A stretch of DNA of 64,000 nucleotides from Catellatospora sp. TT07R-123 (GTDB lineage Bacteria > Actinomycetota > Actinomycetes > Mycobacteriales > Micromonosporaceae), in NCBI RefSeq assembly GCF_018327705.1, contig NZ_BNEM01000001.1:1612001-1676000 (forward strand), written 5' to 3'. Below, piece after piece: positions 42,831 through 51,417 of this stretch. A program made the position numbers and the translations under genes. Position 1 is the first letter of the stretch. Each line of letters begins with the position of its first letter. Below the pieces are notes generated by a model, which worked only from the letters and a program-made list of their open reading frames with translations, searched no databases and had not been told where the DNA came from.

Positions 42831-45665
42831 TCAGGACGGCAGGGACCACTTCTGGTTGGCCGCCCCGGCGGTGCAGGTCCACAGGTTCACGACCGTGCTG
42901 TCGGCCGAGTTGTTGCCCGCCACGTCCAGGCACTTGCCCGACTGCGGGTTGCGCAGGGTCTGGTCCGAGGACTGGTAGACCCAGTTCTGCGCCCCCGTAC
43001 CGTTGCAGGTGTAGATCTGGATCTTGGCTCCGTCGGCGGTGCCGCCGCCGGAGATGTCCAGGCACTTGCCCATCGACCGCAGCGTCTGCCCGGTCACGGC
43101 CCAGGTCTGCGCCCCGGTCCCGTTGCAGGTGTAGATCTGCACCTGGGTCCCGTCCGCGTTGGACCCGCTGCGCACGTCCAGGCACTTGCCGGCCAGGCCC
43201 TTGATCGGCCCGACGCCCGCCGCCGTGGTGAACGTGAACGAGTCCAGGTCGAACAGCGCGCCCGTGCCGCCCGCGAAGGTCAGGAACAGCTGCGTGGTGC
43301 CGTTGGGCGGGCTGGTGATGGTGCCGCTGACGTTCGTGAACGTCTCCCAGCCGCCCGTCACCGGCACGGTCGCCGACCCGAGCACGGTGCCCGTGGCCGA
43401 CCCGGCCCGCACCTGGAGCGTGCCGCCGACGCCGCCCGAGGACACCCGGGCGGTGAACCCGGTCGCGTTGCTCAGCCGGTACGGCGTGAACGAGATCCAG
43501 TCCCCGTTGTGGATGTCGCCGACGGTCTTGCCGCCCTCGGCCGTGGTCTTGGTGAACGTGTTGATCCCGAGCGAGGAGCCGAAGTGCTCGGCCTGCCGGT
43601 GCCGGGGCTGGAGGATGACCTGCGCGTGCGTGGTCAGGCCGCCGCCGTCGGTGTACTCCGCGTCGAAGATCGCGAAGATGTTCGCCGCGTCGTCGTGCTC
43701 GCCGTCGACCGGGATGGTCATCGTGCCCGAGCAGCCGTTCTTCGAGGTGATCTGGTGCCCGTGCTGGTCGTGGCCGAGCACGTAGGTCAGCTTGACCTTG
43801 GCGCAGTCGATCGCGCCGTCCTGCGTGTCGCTGACCGCGATCGAGTAGCTCACCGTGTCACCGAAGCTGAACAGCTGACCGTCGCCGGGCACGTTGAGCG
43901 ACACGCTCGGGGCGGTGTTGCCGACCGTGACGATCACGCTGTCGCCGCCCGCGGCGCCCTGCGGGTCGCGTACGGTCAGCGTCGCCGTGTACGTCCCGTT
44001 GACCGTGTACGTGTGGCTCGGGTTGGCCGCCGTCGAGCTGGTCCCGTCGCCGAAGTCCCACGAGTAGGTCAGCGCCCCGCCCTCGGGGTCACTCGACCCG
44101 GCCGAGGAGAACGCGACCGCCAGCGGCGCCGAACCCGAGGTCGGGGTGCCGGTGGCGTTGGCGCTGGGGGCCCGGTTGCCGGTGCCGACGTACTCGAAGC
44201 GGTACAGCGCCGAGTTGGCGTCGCCGTTGAAGTAGCCGGTGCCGTAGTCGAGCACGTACAGCGCGCCGTCCGGGCCGAACGCCGAGTCCATGACCTGCTT
44301 GCCGGTCCACGGGAAGGCGTCGATGGTGCCGCGGCTGCCGTCGGCGTTGACGTGGATCGGCTTGATCCAGCCCCGGCCGAACTCGGTGGCGAAGAACAGC
44401 CCGTCCATGTCCTGCGGGAACTTGACCGTCGAGGTGGAGGAGGCGTTGTAGCGGTACACCTGCCCGGCCATCGGCGACTCCGAGCCGCCGCCGAACTCGC
44501 TCGGCGTGCCGCTGTCCCCGCCGTACTTGATCCACGCCGGGCGGGCGGGCGGCAGCGTGGTCAGACCGGTGTTGCGGAACGAGTTGTTGGTCGGCCCGCC
44601 CGCGCAGTTGAACTTCGGCCCGGTGGTCCCGGTGTTGAAGTCCCACTCGTTGTACGTCTCGGTGCTGGTGTTGGCCCCGGTGCAGTACGGCCAGCCGTAG
44701 TTGCCCGCCGAGGTGATCCGGTTGAACTCCACCTGCCCGCTCGGACCCCGGTTGGCGTCCGTCGTGCCCGCGTCCGGGCCGTAGTCGCCGACGTAGACCA
44801 CACCCGTGGCCTTGTCGACGCTCATCCGGAACGGGTTGCGGAAGCCCATCGCGTAGATCTCGGACCGGGTCTTGGCCGTGCCCGGCGCGAACAGGTTCCC
44901 CGACGGGATCGTGTACGTCCCGTCGGCCGCGACCTTGATCCGCAGGATCTTGCCGCGCAGGTCGTTGGTGTTGCCCGCCGAGCGCTGCGCGTCGTAGCCC
45001 GGGTTGCGGTTGGTCCGCTCGTCGATCGGCGCGTACCCGGCCGAGTCGAACGGATTGCTGTCGTCACCCGTCGACAGGTAGAGGTTGCCCGCCGCGTCGA
45101 AGTCGATGTCGCCGCCGACGTGGCAGCACAGCCCCCGGTTCGCGGGCACGTCCAGCACGGTGACCTGGCTGGACATGTTCACCGTGAAGTCGGCGTTGAG
45201 AGTGAACCGGGCCAGCCGGTTGACGCCCGTCCAGGCCGTCCAGTCGGTCCCGGTGGCGGGCGCGTCACCGGCCGGGGTGGACAGCGGCGGAGCGAAGTAG
45301 AGGTAGATGTAGCGGTTGGTGGCGAAGCCGGGGTCGATGCCGACGCCCTGCAGGCCCTCCTCGTCGTGGGAGTAGACGGGGATGGTGCCGACCACCGAGG
45401 TGACCCCGGCGGCGTCGGTGCGCCGCAGCGTGCCGTTGCGCGCGGTGTGCAGCACGGACCGGTCAGGCAGCACCGCCAGCGACATCGGCTCGCCCATCTC
45501 GGCGACGCCCCGGGCCAGCTCGATCTGCTGGTATCCGGCCGGGTCGATGGTGTGCGCCGCCGCGGGGGCGGCGGTGGTGGCCACGGCCGCCAGGGCCGGG
45601 CCGGTGAGTAGCAGCGCGGCCGCTGCCGCGTGCTGGAGGGTACGTCTTAACGCGTGTCTGGACAT
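42831..45665 (-). CDS. Secreted PQQ-type sugar dehydrogenase with PKD, CBM6 and ricin-B domains
   Basis: 944 residues, ATG start with a signal peptide (1-37). The first 460 residues are a glucose/sorbosone dehydrogenase-like six-bladed propeller: GEPMSLAVLPDRSVLHTARNG, EEGLQGVGIDPGFATNRYIYLYF, CCHVGGDIDFDAAGNLYLSTGDD and GFRNPFRMSVDKATG. A PKD domain (about 505-590, YSWDFGDGTSS) and a second beta domain follow. A CBM6-like domain (about 690-810) and a ricin-type trefoil (815-944) end it. Enzymes of this type oxidise the C1 of sugars with PQQ, though PQQ dependence is not proven here. It is upstream of the ThuA gene and nearly identical to it in the last 130 residues. Confidence 0.88.
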   Translation of the reverse strand: MSRHALRRTLQHAAAAALLLTGPALAAVATTAAPAAAHTIDPAGYQQIELARGVAEMGEPMSLAVLPDRSVLHTARNGTLRRTDAAGVTSVVGTIPVYSHDEEGLQGVGIDPGFATNRYIYLYFAPPLSTPAGDAPATGTDWTAWTGVNRLARFTLNADFTVNMSSQVTVLDVPANRGLCCHVGGDIDFDAAGNLYLSTGDDSNPFDSAGYAPIDERTNRNPGYDAQRSAGNTNDLRGKILRIKVAADGTYTIPSGNLFAPGTAKTRSEIYAMGFRNPFRMSVDKATGVVYVGDYGPDAGTTDANRGPSGQVEFNRITSAGNYGWPYCTGANTSTETYNEWDFNTGTTGPKFNCAGGPTNNSFRNTGLTTLPPARPAWIKYGGDSGTPSEFGGGSESPMAGQVYRYNASSTSTVKFPQDMDGLFFATEFGRGWIKPIHVNADGSRGTIDAFPWTGKQVMDSAFGPDGALYVLDYGTGYFNGDANSALYRFEYVGTGNRAPSANATGTPTSGSAPLAVAFSSAGSSDPEGGALTYSWDFGDGTSSTAANPSHTYTVNGTYTATLTVRDPQGAAGGDSVIVTVGNTAPSVSLNVPGDGQLFSFGDTVSYSIAVSDTQDGAIDCAKVKLTYVLGHDQHGHQITSKNGCSGTMTIPVDGEHDDAANIFAIFDAEYTDGGGLTTHAQVILQPRHRQAEHFGSSLGINTFTKTTAEGGKTVGDIHNGDWISFTPYRLSNATGFTARVSSGGVGGTLQVRAGSATGTVLGSATVPVTGGWETFTNVSGTITSPPNGTTQLFLTFAGGTGALFDLDSFTFTTAAGVGPIKGLAGKCLDVRSGSNADGTQVQIYTCNGTGAQTWAVTGQTLRSMGKCLDISGGGTADGAKIQIYTCNGTGAQNWVYQSSDQTLRNPQSGKCLDVAGNNSADSTVVNLWTCTAGAANQKWSLPS

Positions 45666-46003
45666 GGGTGTCCGACCCTTCCTGACTGGGGGAGGCCAGG
45701 CAGGGCGCGCGCCGCCGCGCCGGATGCCGGGTGGGCTAGGGGTAACCGCGCCGCCGGTTACACGGACGAAACATTGATGACGGCCACCTTAGAGCACTTT
45801 TCATCGACGTGTCCAGACTTTCAGATGTGTCAACAAGAACTTCTGTCGATCTCACCGAAAGTCCTGTTCTGGCAGCGAAACGCCAGGTCCGACGTAAGGC
45901 CGAAAACGTCACATCCAAAGCATTGATTGACGTAACACTGTCTATGTAATCTCCCGGCCAGATGCCGTCCATCCAGGACGTCCACCGGTATGTGGAGGAA
46001 GAC
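45666..46003. promoter_or_regulatory. AT-rich divergent promoter region, 338 bp
   Basis: The region between sugar dehydrogenase and subtilase is much less GC-rich than its surroundings. TTGATT at 45923 and TAATCT at 45947 have an 18-bp gap and could form the subtilase promoter. An in-frame ATG at 45962 precedes the preferred GTG start. No gene is supported inside. Confidence 0.4.
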
Positions 46004-47212
46004 GTGTCACCCACACGGACCTGGCGCCACCGCCTGCTCGCCCTCGCCACCCTCACCGCCACCACCGCGGTCACCCTCGTGGCCCTGCCATCGGCCGCCA
46101 CCGCGGCCGGAGCGCCGTACCGCGCCGTGCCCGTACGGATCACGGCACCGGCCGCCGATGCCGACACCGCCGTCATCCCGGGCGCCTACCTGGTGACGTT
46201 CCGCTCCGGCGCCGACCGGGGCACCGCCCTGCGCGCCCTGAAGGCCACCGCCCGCACCGACTTCGGCAAGGCGCTCAACGGCTTCGCCGCGGCCCTGACC
46301 GAAGCGCAGGTCACCGAGCTGTCGCACAGCGCCGACGTGGTCGCCATCGAGCGCGACGCCTGGCACCACCACGTCCTCGACACCACCCAGGCCAACCCGC
46401 CCGCCTGGGGCATCGACCGCATCGACCAGACCAACCTGCCGCTGTCGGCCAGCTACAGCTACACCGCGACCGGCGCGGGCGTGCACGCGTACATCATCGA
46501 CTCCGGCGTCGACGCCGCCCACCCGAACTTCGGCGGCCGGGCGCAGTTCAACTACAACGCCGTGGACAGCAACAACACCGACTGCAACGGCCACGGCACC
46601 CACGTCGCGGGCACCATCGGCTCCACCTCGTACGGCGTGGCCAAGGCCGCCTCGCTGCACGGCGTCAAGTGGCTCAACTGCGCGGGCAGCGGCACCACCT
46701 CGGGCGCGGTCGCCGCGGTCAACTGGGTGACGGCGAACCACGTCAAGCCGGCCGTCGCCAACACCTCGTGGAACATCACGTACAGCGCGACACTGGCCAC
46801 CGCGCTGACCAACATGATGAACGCGGGCGTCTTCCTGGCCACCTCGGCGGGCAACACCGGCAGCAACTCCTGCGACCGGCTGCCCCGCAACCTGACCGCC
46901 GCCCTGGTCGTCGCGGCCACCACCTCGACCGACGCCCGCGCCAGCTACTCCTCCACCGGCAGCTGCGTCGACATCTACGGCCCCGGCTCGGCGATCGTGT
47001 CGACCCTGCCCGGCAACACCACGGGCAGCTACAACGGCACCTCGATGTCGACCCCGCACGCCGCGGGCATCGCGGTGCTGTACAAGGCGACGTATGGCGA
47101 CGCCAGCCAGGCCACCGTGCACGCCTGGATCGTCGACAACGCGACCACGGGCGTCGTCACCGGCACCCTCTCGGGCACCCCCAACCGCCTCCTCAACAAA
47201 CGCACCCTCTGA
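46004..47212 (+). CDS. Secreted subtilisin-family (S8, proteinase K-like) protease
   Basis: 402 residues from GTG at 46004, with GGAGGA four bases upstream; this start gives a clean signal peptide (1-35). An inhibitor I9 propeptide spans about 60-122 (AYLVTFRSGADRGTALRAL, then VVAIERDA). The catalytic triad is Asp166 (IIDSGVD), His197 (NGHGTHVAG) and Ser347 (NGTSMSTPHAAG), and Asn284 (SAGN) forms the oxyanion hole. The paired cysteines Cys194, Cys226, Cys290 and Cys321 fit proteinase K-type disulfides. It is made as a zymogen and should work outside the cell in protein breakdown. Confidence 0.92.
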   Translation: MSPTRTWRHRLLALATLTATTAVTLVALPSAATAAGAPYRAVPVRITAPAADADTAVIPGAYLVTFRSGADRGTALRALKATARTDFGKALNGFAAALTEAQVTELSHSADVVAIERDAWHHHVLDTTQANPPAWGIDRIDQTNLPLSASYSYTATGAGVHAYIIDSGVDAAHPNFGGRAQFNYNAVDSNNTDCNGHGTHVAGTIGSTSYGVAKAASLHGVKWLNCAGSGTTSGAVAAVNWVTANHVKPAVANTSWNITYSATLATALTNMMNAGVFLATSAGNTGSNSCDRLPRNLTAALVVAATTSTDARASYSSTGSCVDIYGPGSAIVSTLPGNTTGSYNGTSMSTPHAAGIAVLYKATYGDASQATVHAWIVDNATTGVVTGTLSGTPNRLLNKRTL

Positions 47213-47229
47213 CCCCCACCTCACCCCAA

Positions 47230-47284
47230 GTTGCCGGGCAATCGGGCCATCAGCGCGCCAAGATACCCCCGATTGCCCGGCAAC
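47230..47284. repeat. 17-bp perfect palindromic element, copy 1
   Basis: GTTGCCGGGCAATCGGG (47230-47246) is the exact inverse of 47268-47284. It follows the subtilase stop by 17 bases and could end its transcript. A second copy lies at 48504-48568, which makes this a repeat family. Confidence 0.75.
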
Positions 47285-47376
47285 TCAGCCGCCCCCGGCC
47301 CCACTCCGGCCCCAGCTCCCGCCCCGGCCCCGGCACCCGCCCCGCCCCGGCCCCGGCACCGGCTCCCGCCCTGGCC

Positions 47377-47407
<31 letters not shown>

Positions 47408-47641
47408 GATGATCGCCGTTTTCGGTCAGAAGGTGCTTGTCCAGCACAGGTTTCGACCGCCACCGGCGATCATCACGGCGATCGCAGACCTTGATCGGCG
47501 ATTGTGGTCGGAATCCGTTCATCGCGTTCCGGCAGGTGGGACCCAGGCGGCATGCGTCGCGGCCCCGATCGCCGCCCGCGTCGAAATGGCAACCATGCCG
47601 CTCAGCAAAGGGGGACGAAAGCGACTTCGAGCGTCGACATT

Positions 47642-47708
47642 CATAGACGTTGGCCTATTACATCGAGGGTGATCTTCTGCCAGTCGATGTAATAGGCCAA
47701 CGTCTATG
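47642..47708. repeat. Perfect 25-bp inverted repeat
   Basis: The arms run 47642-47666 and 47684-47708, with no mismatch and a 17-base spacer. They open CATAGACGTTGGCCTATTAC. The arm is about 48 % GC, very low for this chromosome. No transposase is adjacent, so it may be a miniature element or a structured RNA or DNA site. Confidence 0.8.
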
Positions 47709-47741
47709 GAAAACGGGCGGCGGCGGGGCGGGGCCGACCGG

Positions 47742-47798
47742 CGGGGCGCCCGGCCGACCTCGGGGCGCCCGGCCGACCTCGGGGCGCCTGGCCGACCG
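47742..47798. repeat. 19-bp tandem repeat, three copies
   Basis: CGGGGCGCCCGGCCGACCT is repeated at 47742 and 47761 without change, and at 47780 with one change and a truncated end. Confidence 0.75.
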
Positions 47799-47911
47799 GC
47801 AGGGCACGTCGGGTGCCGGGAGGCGTGACCCGGAGTAGATGACGCGTGACCGGAGTGGGGACCAGGTCCGAGCTGCGGATTCGTCGCTTCGTCGCGGTCT
47901 TGGCTCAGCCG

Positions 47912-47968
47912 TGGCGCCATAGTGAGCCAGAGTGGGTTGCGTGTGGTGCCATTTTGGTGCCATAGTGA
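47912..47968 (+). promoter_or_regulatory. Three TGGYGCCAT direct repeats before the RHH gene
   Basis: TGGCGCCATAGTGA (47912), TGGTGCCATTT (47944) and TGGTGCCATAGTGA (47955) lie directly upstream of the ATG at 47973. Each core is itself nearly palindromic (TGGCGCCA). The last two are spaced 11 bp apart, about one DNA turn, as expected for binding by ribbon-helix-helix dimers such as the gene's own product. Confidence 0.6.
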
Positions 47969-47972
47969 CGTC

Positions 47973-48500
47973 ATGGATTTGACGCCGTACGTCGAGACGC
48001 TGCGCCGCGAACTCGCCACCGCCGCCGAGGCCGGTGGCGACGACGCCCGCGCGCTCGCCGACCGCCTCACCGCGCCGCTGGAGTCGGCGGTGCGGCTGAC
48101 GCTGCTCGAAGCGCTGTCGGCCGCCGCCGACGAGATCACCCGCGACATGGCGCCCGGCTCGGTCGAGCTGCGCCTGCGCGGCCGCGACCCCGGCTTCGTG
48201 GTGACCGTCCGCGACGGCGAGATCCCTCGGCCGCAGGAGCCCGCCGCGGCACCGGCCCCGGTGGCACCGGCCTCCGCACCGGCCGACGACGCCGAGCGCG
48301 GCCCGATGACCCGGATCAACCTGCGCCTGCCCGACGACCTGAAGACCCGGATCGAGGAGGCGGCCGCCCGCGAGCGGATGTCGGTCAACACCTGGCTGGT
48401 CCGCGCCGCGGCCGCGATGGTCGGCGCCGACGCCGCCCCGCGCCCGACCGCCGCCCAGATCACCGACAGCGGCCAGCGCTACACCGGCTGGGTCCGCTGA
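47973..48500 (+). CDS. Ribbon-helix-helix (CopG/HicB-type) regulator
   Basis: 175 residues from ATG at 47973. Residues 1-100 are an Ala-rich helical region (LESAVRLTLLEALSAAADEITRDM) with a short beta section (VELRLRGRDPGFVVTV). After a Pro/Ala linker, residues 110-150 form a ribbon-helix-helix motif (TRINLRLPDDLKTRIEEAAARERMSVNTWLVRAAAAMV), as in HicB and Arc-type antitoxins. No toxin gene follows. Instead a DUF4097 gene and an ABC exporter lie downstream, so it is more likely a local transcription regulator that acts on the TGGTGCCAT repeats in front of it. Confidence 0.8.
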   Translation: MDLTPYVETLRRELATAAEAGGDDARALADRLTAPLESAVRLTLLEALSAAADEITRDMAPGSVELRLRGRDPGFVVTVRDGEIPRPQEPAAAPAPVAPASAPADDAERGPMTRINLRLPDDLKTRIEEAAARERMSVNTWLVRAAAAMVGADAAPRPTAAQITDSGQRYTGWVR

Positions 48501-48503
48501 CCC

Positions 48504-48568
48504 GCCGAGTCGCCGGGCAGTCGGGCACTCCGACCGTCGTGGGAAGCCCGATTGCCCGGCAACTCGGC
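48504..48568. repeat. Palindromic element, copy 2
   Basis: GCCGAGTCGCCGGGCAGTCG (from 48504) faces CGATTGCCCGGCAACTCGGC (to 48568), 23-bp arms with a few mismatches. It matches the element at 47230-47284 and starts four bases after the RHH stop codon. Confidence 0.7.
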
Positions 48569-48620
48569 GAATGAACTGACCAGGACTTTCTTTCCACCTA
48601 CCCGCTGCGAGGGGACCACC

Positions 48621-49454
48621 ATGCCCACTTTCGACACACCTGAAGCGATAACCGTCGATCTGCACCTGGCCGTCGGCGAGGTGCGCGTGCACGCCGCCGA
48701 TCGGGCCGACACGGTCGTGACCGTGCGGCCCAGCAACAACAACGCGAAGTCGGTCAAGCTCGCCGAGCAGACCCGGGTCGAGTTCACGGCCGGGCGCCTG
48801 CTGGTCCGTACGCCGAAGACGAGCTCGCTGTTCGGCAAGCCCGGCTCGATCGACGTCGAGGTGCACGTGCCGGCCGGGTCCGCCCTGGAGGGCACGTGCT
48901 CGCTCGGGTCGGTGCGGGCGACGGGGCGGCTGGGCGAGTGCCGGTTCCGGACCGGATACGGCGATCTGAGCCTGCAGCAGACCGGCCCGCTGCGGGTGGG
49001 CACGGGCGCCGGGGACGTGTCGGTCGACCACGTCGACGGCGACGCCGAGGCCAGCACGGGCACCGGCCGGCTGCGGATCGGCCACGTCACCGGCGCCGCC
49101 GTCCTCAAGAGCTCCAACGGCGACACCTGGCTGGGGCGGGCCGACGGCCAGGCCCGCGTCAACGCCGCCAACGGCGCCATCACCGTCGGCCGTGCGGGCG
49201 GCGGGCTGACCGCCAAGACCGCGCACGGCGCCATCCGCGTCGAGAGCGCGGTGCGCGGCTCGGTCGTGCTCCAGACCGCGGCCGGGCAGCTGGAGATCGG
49301 CATCCCCGAGGGCACCGCCGCCTGGCTCGACCTCAACGCGTCCGGCACCGTACGCAACCAGCTGAACAGCGCCGAGGGGCCGCAGGAGACCGACGAGCGG
49401 GTCGAGATCCACGCGCGTACCCACTGGGGCGACATCGTCATCCACCGTTCCTGA
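48621..49454 (+). CDS. DUF4097 beta-helix-like protein
   Basis: 277 residues, ATG at 48621. Strand-turn repeats of about 20 residues fill the protein: GRLGECRFRTGYGDLSLQQT, GPLRVGTGAGDVSVDHVDG, DAEASTGTGRLRIGHVTG, AAVLKSSNGDTWLGRADG and so on, typical of the DUF4097/YvlB family, predicted to form a beta-solenoid. There is no signal peptide or membrane helix, so it is cytoplasmic. It lies between an RHH regulator and a DrrAB-like exporter (11-bp gap to the ATPase). This gene order is common in actinobacteria; the role is not known. Confidence 0.82.
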   Translation: MPTFDTPEAITVDLHLAVGEVRVHAADRADTVVTVRPSNNNAKSVKLAEQTRVEFTAGRLLVRTPKTSSLFGKPGSIDVEVHVPAGSALEGTCSLGSVRATGRLGECRFRTGYGDLSLQQTGPLRVGTGAGDVSVDHVDGDAEASTGTGRLRIGHVTGAAVLKSSNGDTWLGRADGQARVNAANGAITVGRAGGGLTAKTAHGAIRVESAVRGSVVLQTAAGQLEIGIPEGTAAWLDLNASGTVRNQLNSAEGPQETDERVEIHARTHWGDIVIHRS

Positions 49455-49465
49455 AGGAGATCAGC

Positions 49466-50428
49466 ATGACCACCCCCCGACCGGCGATCGCGGTCACCGG
49501 CCTGCGCAAGTCGTACGGCAAGTCCCCCGTCCTGCAGGGCCTGGACCTGCACGTGCCCGCGGGCACCGTCTTCGCCCTGCTCGGCCCGAACGGGGCCGGC
49601 AAGACCACCACCGTCAACATCCTGTCCACGCTGATCCGGGCCGACGGCGGCCAGGCGGTCGTGGCCGGGCACGACGTGGCCGCCGACCCCGACGGCGCCC
49701 GTGCCGCGATCGGCGTCACCGGCCAGTTCTCGGCCGTGGACAACCTGCTCACCGGCACCGAGAACCTGACGCTGATGGCCGACCTGAACCACCTGTCCAG
49801 GGCGGAGGGCCGCCGCCGGGTGGCCGACCTGCTGGCCCGGTTCGACCTGGCCGACGCGGCCGCCAAGCCCGCGGTCACCTACTCGGGTGGCATGCGCCGC
49901 CGCCTCGACCTGGCGATGACGCTCGTCGGCGACCCGAAGGTGATCTTCCTGGACGAGCCGACCACGGGGCTGGACCCGCGCAGCCGCCGGACCATGTGGG
50001 ACGTCATCCGCGGCCTGGTGGCGGGCGGGGTGACCATCTTCCTCACCACGCAGTACCTGGAGGAGGCCGACCAGCTCGCCGACCGGGTGGCCCTGCTCGA
50101 CCACGGCCGGATCATCGCCGAGGGCACTCCGGCCGAGCTCAAGCGGCTCATCCCCGGCGGGCACATCCGGCTGCGCTTCGCCGGGCCGGGCGAACTGGAG
50201 GCGGCCGCCCGCGCGCTCGGGTCGAACACCCGCGACGACGACGCGCTGACCCTGCAGGTGCCCAGCGACGGCGGGGTCCGCTCGCTGCGCGAGGTGCTCG
50301 ACCGGCTCGACCGCGCCGACGTCGAGGTCGCCGAGCTGACCGTGCACACCCCCGACCTCGACGACGTGTTCCTCGCCCTCACCGGCAACCCCGACACCGC
50401 CACCACCCTCGAAGGAGCCACCCGATGA
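49466..50428 (+). CDS. DrrA-like ABC exporter ATP-binding protein
   Basis: 320 residues, ATG with AAGGAG upstream. Walker A is GPNGAGKTT (about 38-46), the signature is YSGGMRRRLDLAMTL and Walker B is VIFLDEPTTGLDPRSR; the H-switch has Gln (LTTQYLEEADQL), as in DrrA. The C-terminal DrrA-type extension (LREVLDRLDRADVEVAELTVHTPDLDDVFLALTG) is complete. It couples to the next gene by an ATGA overlap. DrrA proteins power export of anthracyclines and other hydrophobic drugs. The substrate here is unknown. Confidence 0.9.
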   Translation: MTTPRPAIAVTGLRKSYGKSPVLQGLDLHVPAGTVFALLGPNGAGKTTTVNILSTLIRADGGQAVVAGHDVAADPDGARAAIGVTGQFSAVDNLLTGTENLTLMADLNHLSRAEGRRRVADLLARFDLADAAAKPAVTYSGGMRRRLDLAMTLVGDPKVIFLDEPTTGLDPRSRRTMWDVIRGLVAGGVTIFLTTQYLEEADQLADRVALLDHGRIIAEGTPAELKRLIPGGHIRLRFAGPGELEAAARALGSNTRDDDALTLQVPSDGGVRSLREVLDRLDRADVEVAELTVHTPDLDDVFLALTGNPDTATTLEGATR

Positions 50429-51210
50429 GCACCGCCACGTACGCGCTGCGCGACTCGACCACGATGCTGCGGCGGTACCTGCTGCGCGCGCGGCGATACC
50501 CGATGATCATGTATTTGATCGGCGTGCCGGTCGTGATGCTGCTGCTGTTCGTGTACGTCTTCGGCGGCACCCTGGGCGACGGCATCGCCGCCGGCGGCGG
50601 CCGCGAGGTGTACGCCAACTACGTCACCCCCGGCATCCTGCTGCTGGCCGTGGCGGGTGTCGCGCAGGGCACCGCGATCGGGGTGGCGCAGGACATGAGC
50701 GAGGGCATCATCGCCCGGTTCCGCACCATGGCGATCTTCCGGCCGTCCGTGCTGACCGGCCACGTGCTGGGCAACCTGGTGCAGATGCTGCTCGCCCTGG
50801 CCGTGGTGATCGGGGTCGCGGTCGCGGTCGGCTTCCGCCCGACCGCCGGGGTGGCCGAGTGGTTCGCCGCCGCCGGGCTGCTGACCCTGATCTCGCTGGC
50901 GATCACCTGGTTCGGGGTGGCCTGCGGCCTGGTCGCCAAGAGCATCGAGTCGGCCAGCAACCTGCCGATGCCGCTGATCCTGCTGCCGTTCATGGGCAGC
51001 GGCTTCGTGCCGACCGACTCGATGCCGGGCCCGATCGCCTGGTTCGCGCAGTACCAGCCGTTCACGCCGATGATGGAGACGCTGCGCGGGCTGCTGCTGG
51101 GCGGGCCGATCGGCGGCGACGCCGTGGGCGCCGTCGCCTGGGGCGCCGGTATCACCGTGGTCTGCTACCTGTGGGCCAAGCGGCTGTACCGCCGCGATCC
51201 GGTTCGCTGA
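50425..51210 (+). CDS. DrrB-like ABC-2 exporter permease
   Basis: 261 residues, ATG overlapping the ATPase stop. Six hydrophobic helices are seen, starting at YPMIMYLIGVPVVMLLLFVYVFGG. The ABC-2 motif region (MSEGIIARFRTMAIFRPSVLTGHVLGNLVQMLLALAVVIGVAVAVGF) includes the conserved GxxxRxRxMPI/AIxR-type loop, and LPLILLPFMGSGFVPTDSMP precedes the last helices. It matches DrrB permeases of daunorubicin-type exporters in length and layout. It should form a 2+2 complex with the DrrA-like protein and may confer resistance to a self-made or foreign compound. Confidence 0.88.
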   Translation: MSTATYALRDSTTMLRRYLLRARRYPMIMYLIGVPVVMLLLFVYVFGGTLGDGIAAGGGREVYANYVTPGILLLAVAGVAQGTAIGVAQDMSEGIIARFRTMAIFRPSVLTGHVLGNLVQMLLALAVVIGVAVAVGFRPTAGVAEWFAAAGLLTLISLAITWFGVACGLVAKSIESASNLPMPLILLPFMGSGFVPTDSMPGPIAWFAQYQPFTPMMETLRGLLLGGPIGGDAVGAVAWGAGITVVCYLWAKRLYRRDPVR

Positions 51211-51417
51211 TCGCCGCTGGTACAGCATGCGCTCCCCGGCCTGGCCGCGGGGGCGCTTCGCGCTGTCGCGGCCGACGCGCCGCAGCCGCGCTGCCTGCGG
51301 ACACTTTGCCCAAATCGCCGCCGATCCCGCCAATGCGCCGTATATTCTGCGCAAACAACAATCAATGGGTTGGACTCCGGCGCATCGTCGCCGGGGCCGC
51401 GGCGATGGGACGGCGCC

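Noticed and set aside
47973-48500. Type II toxin-antitoxin pair
   Set aside because: The RHH protein looks like an antitoxin, but no toxin-sized gene is next to it; the next gene is DUF4097.
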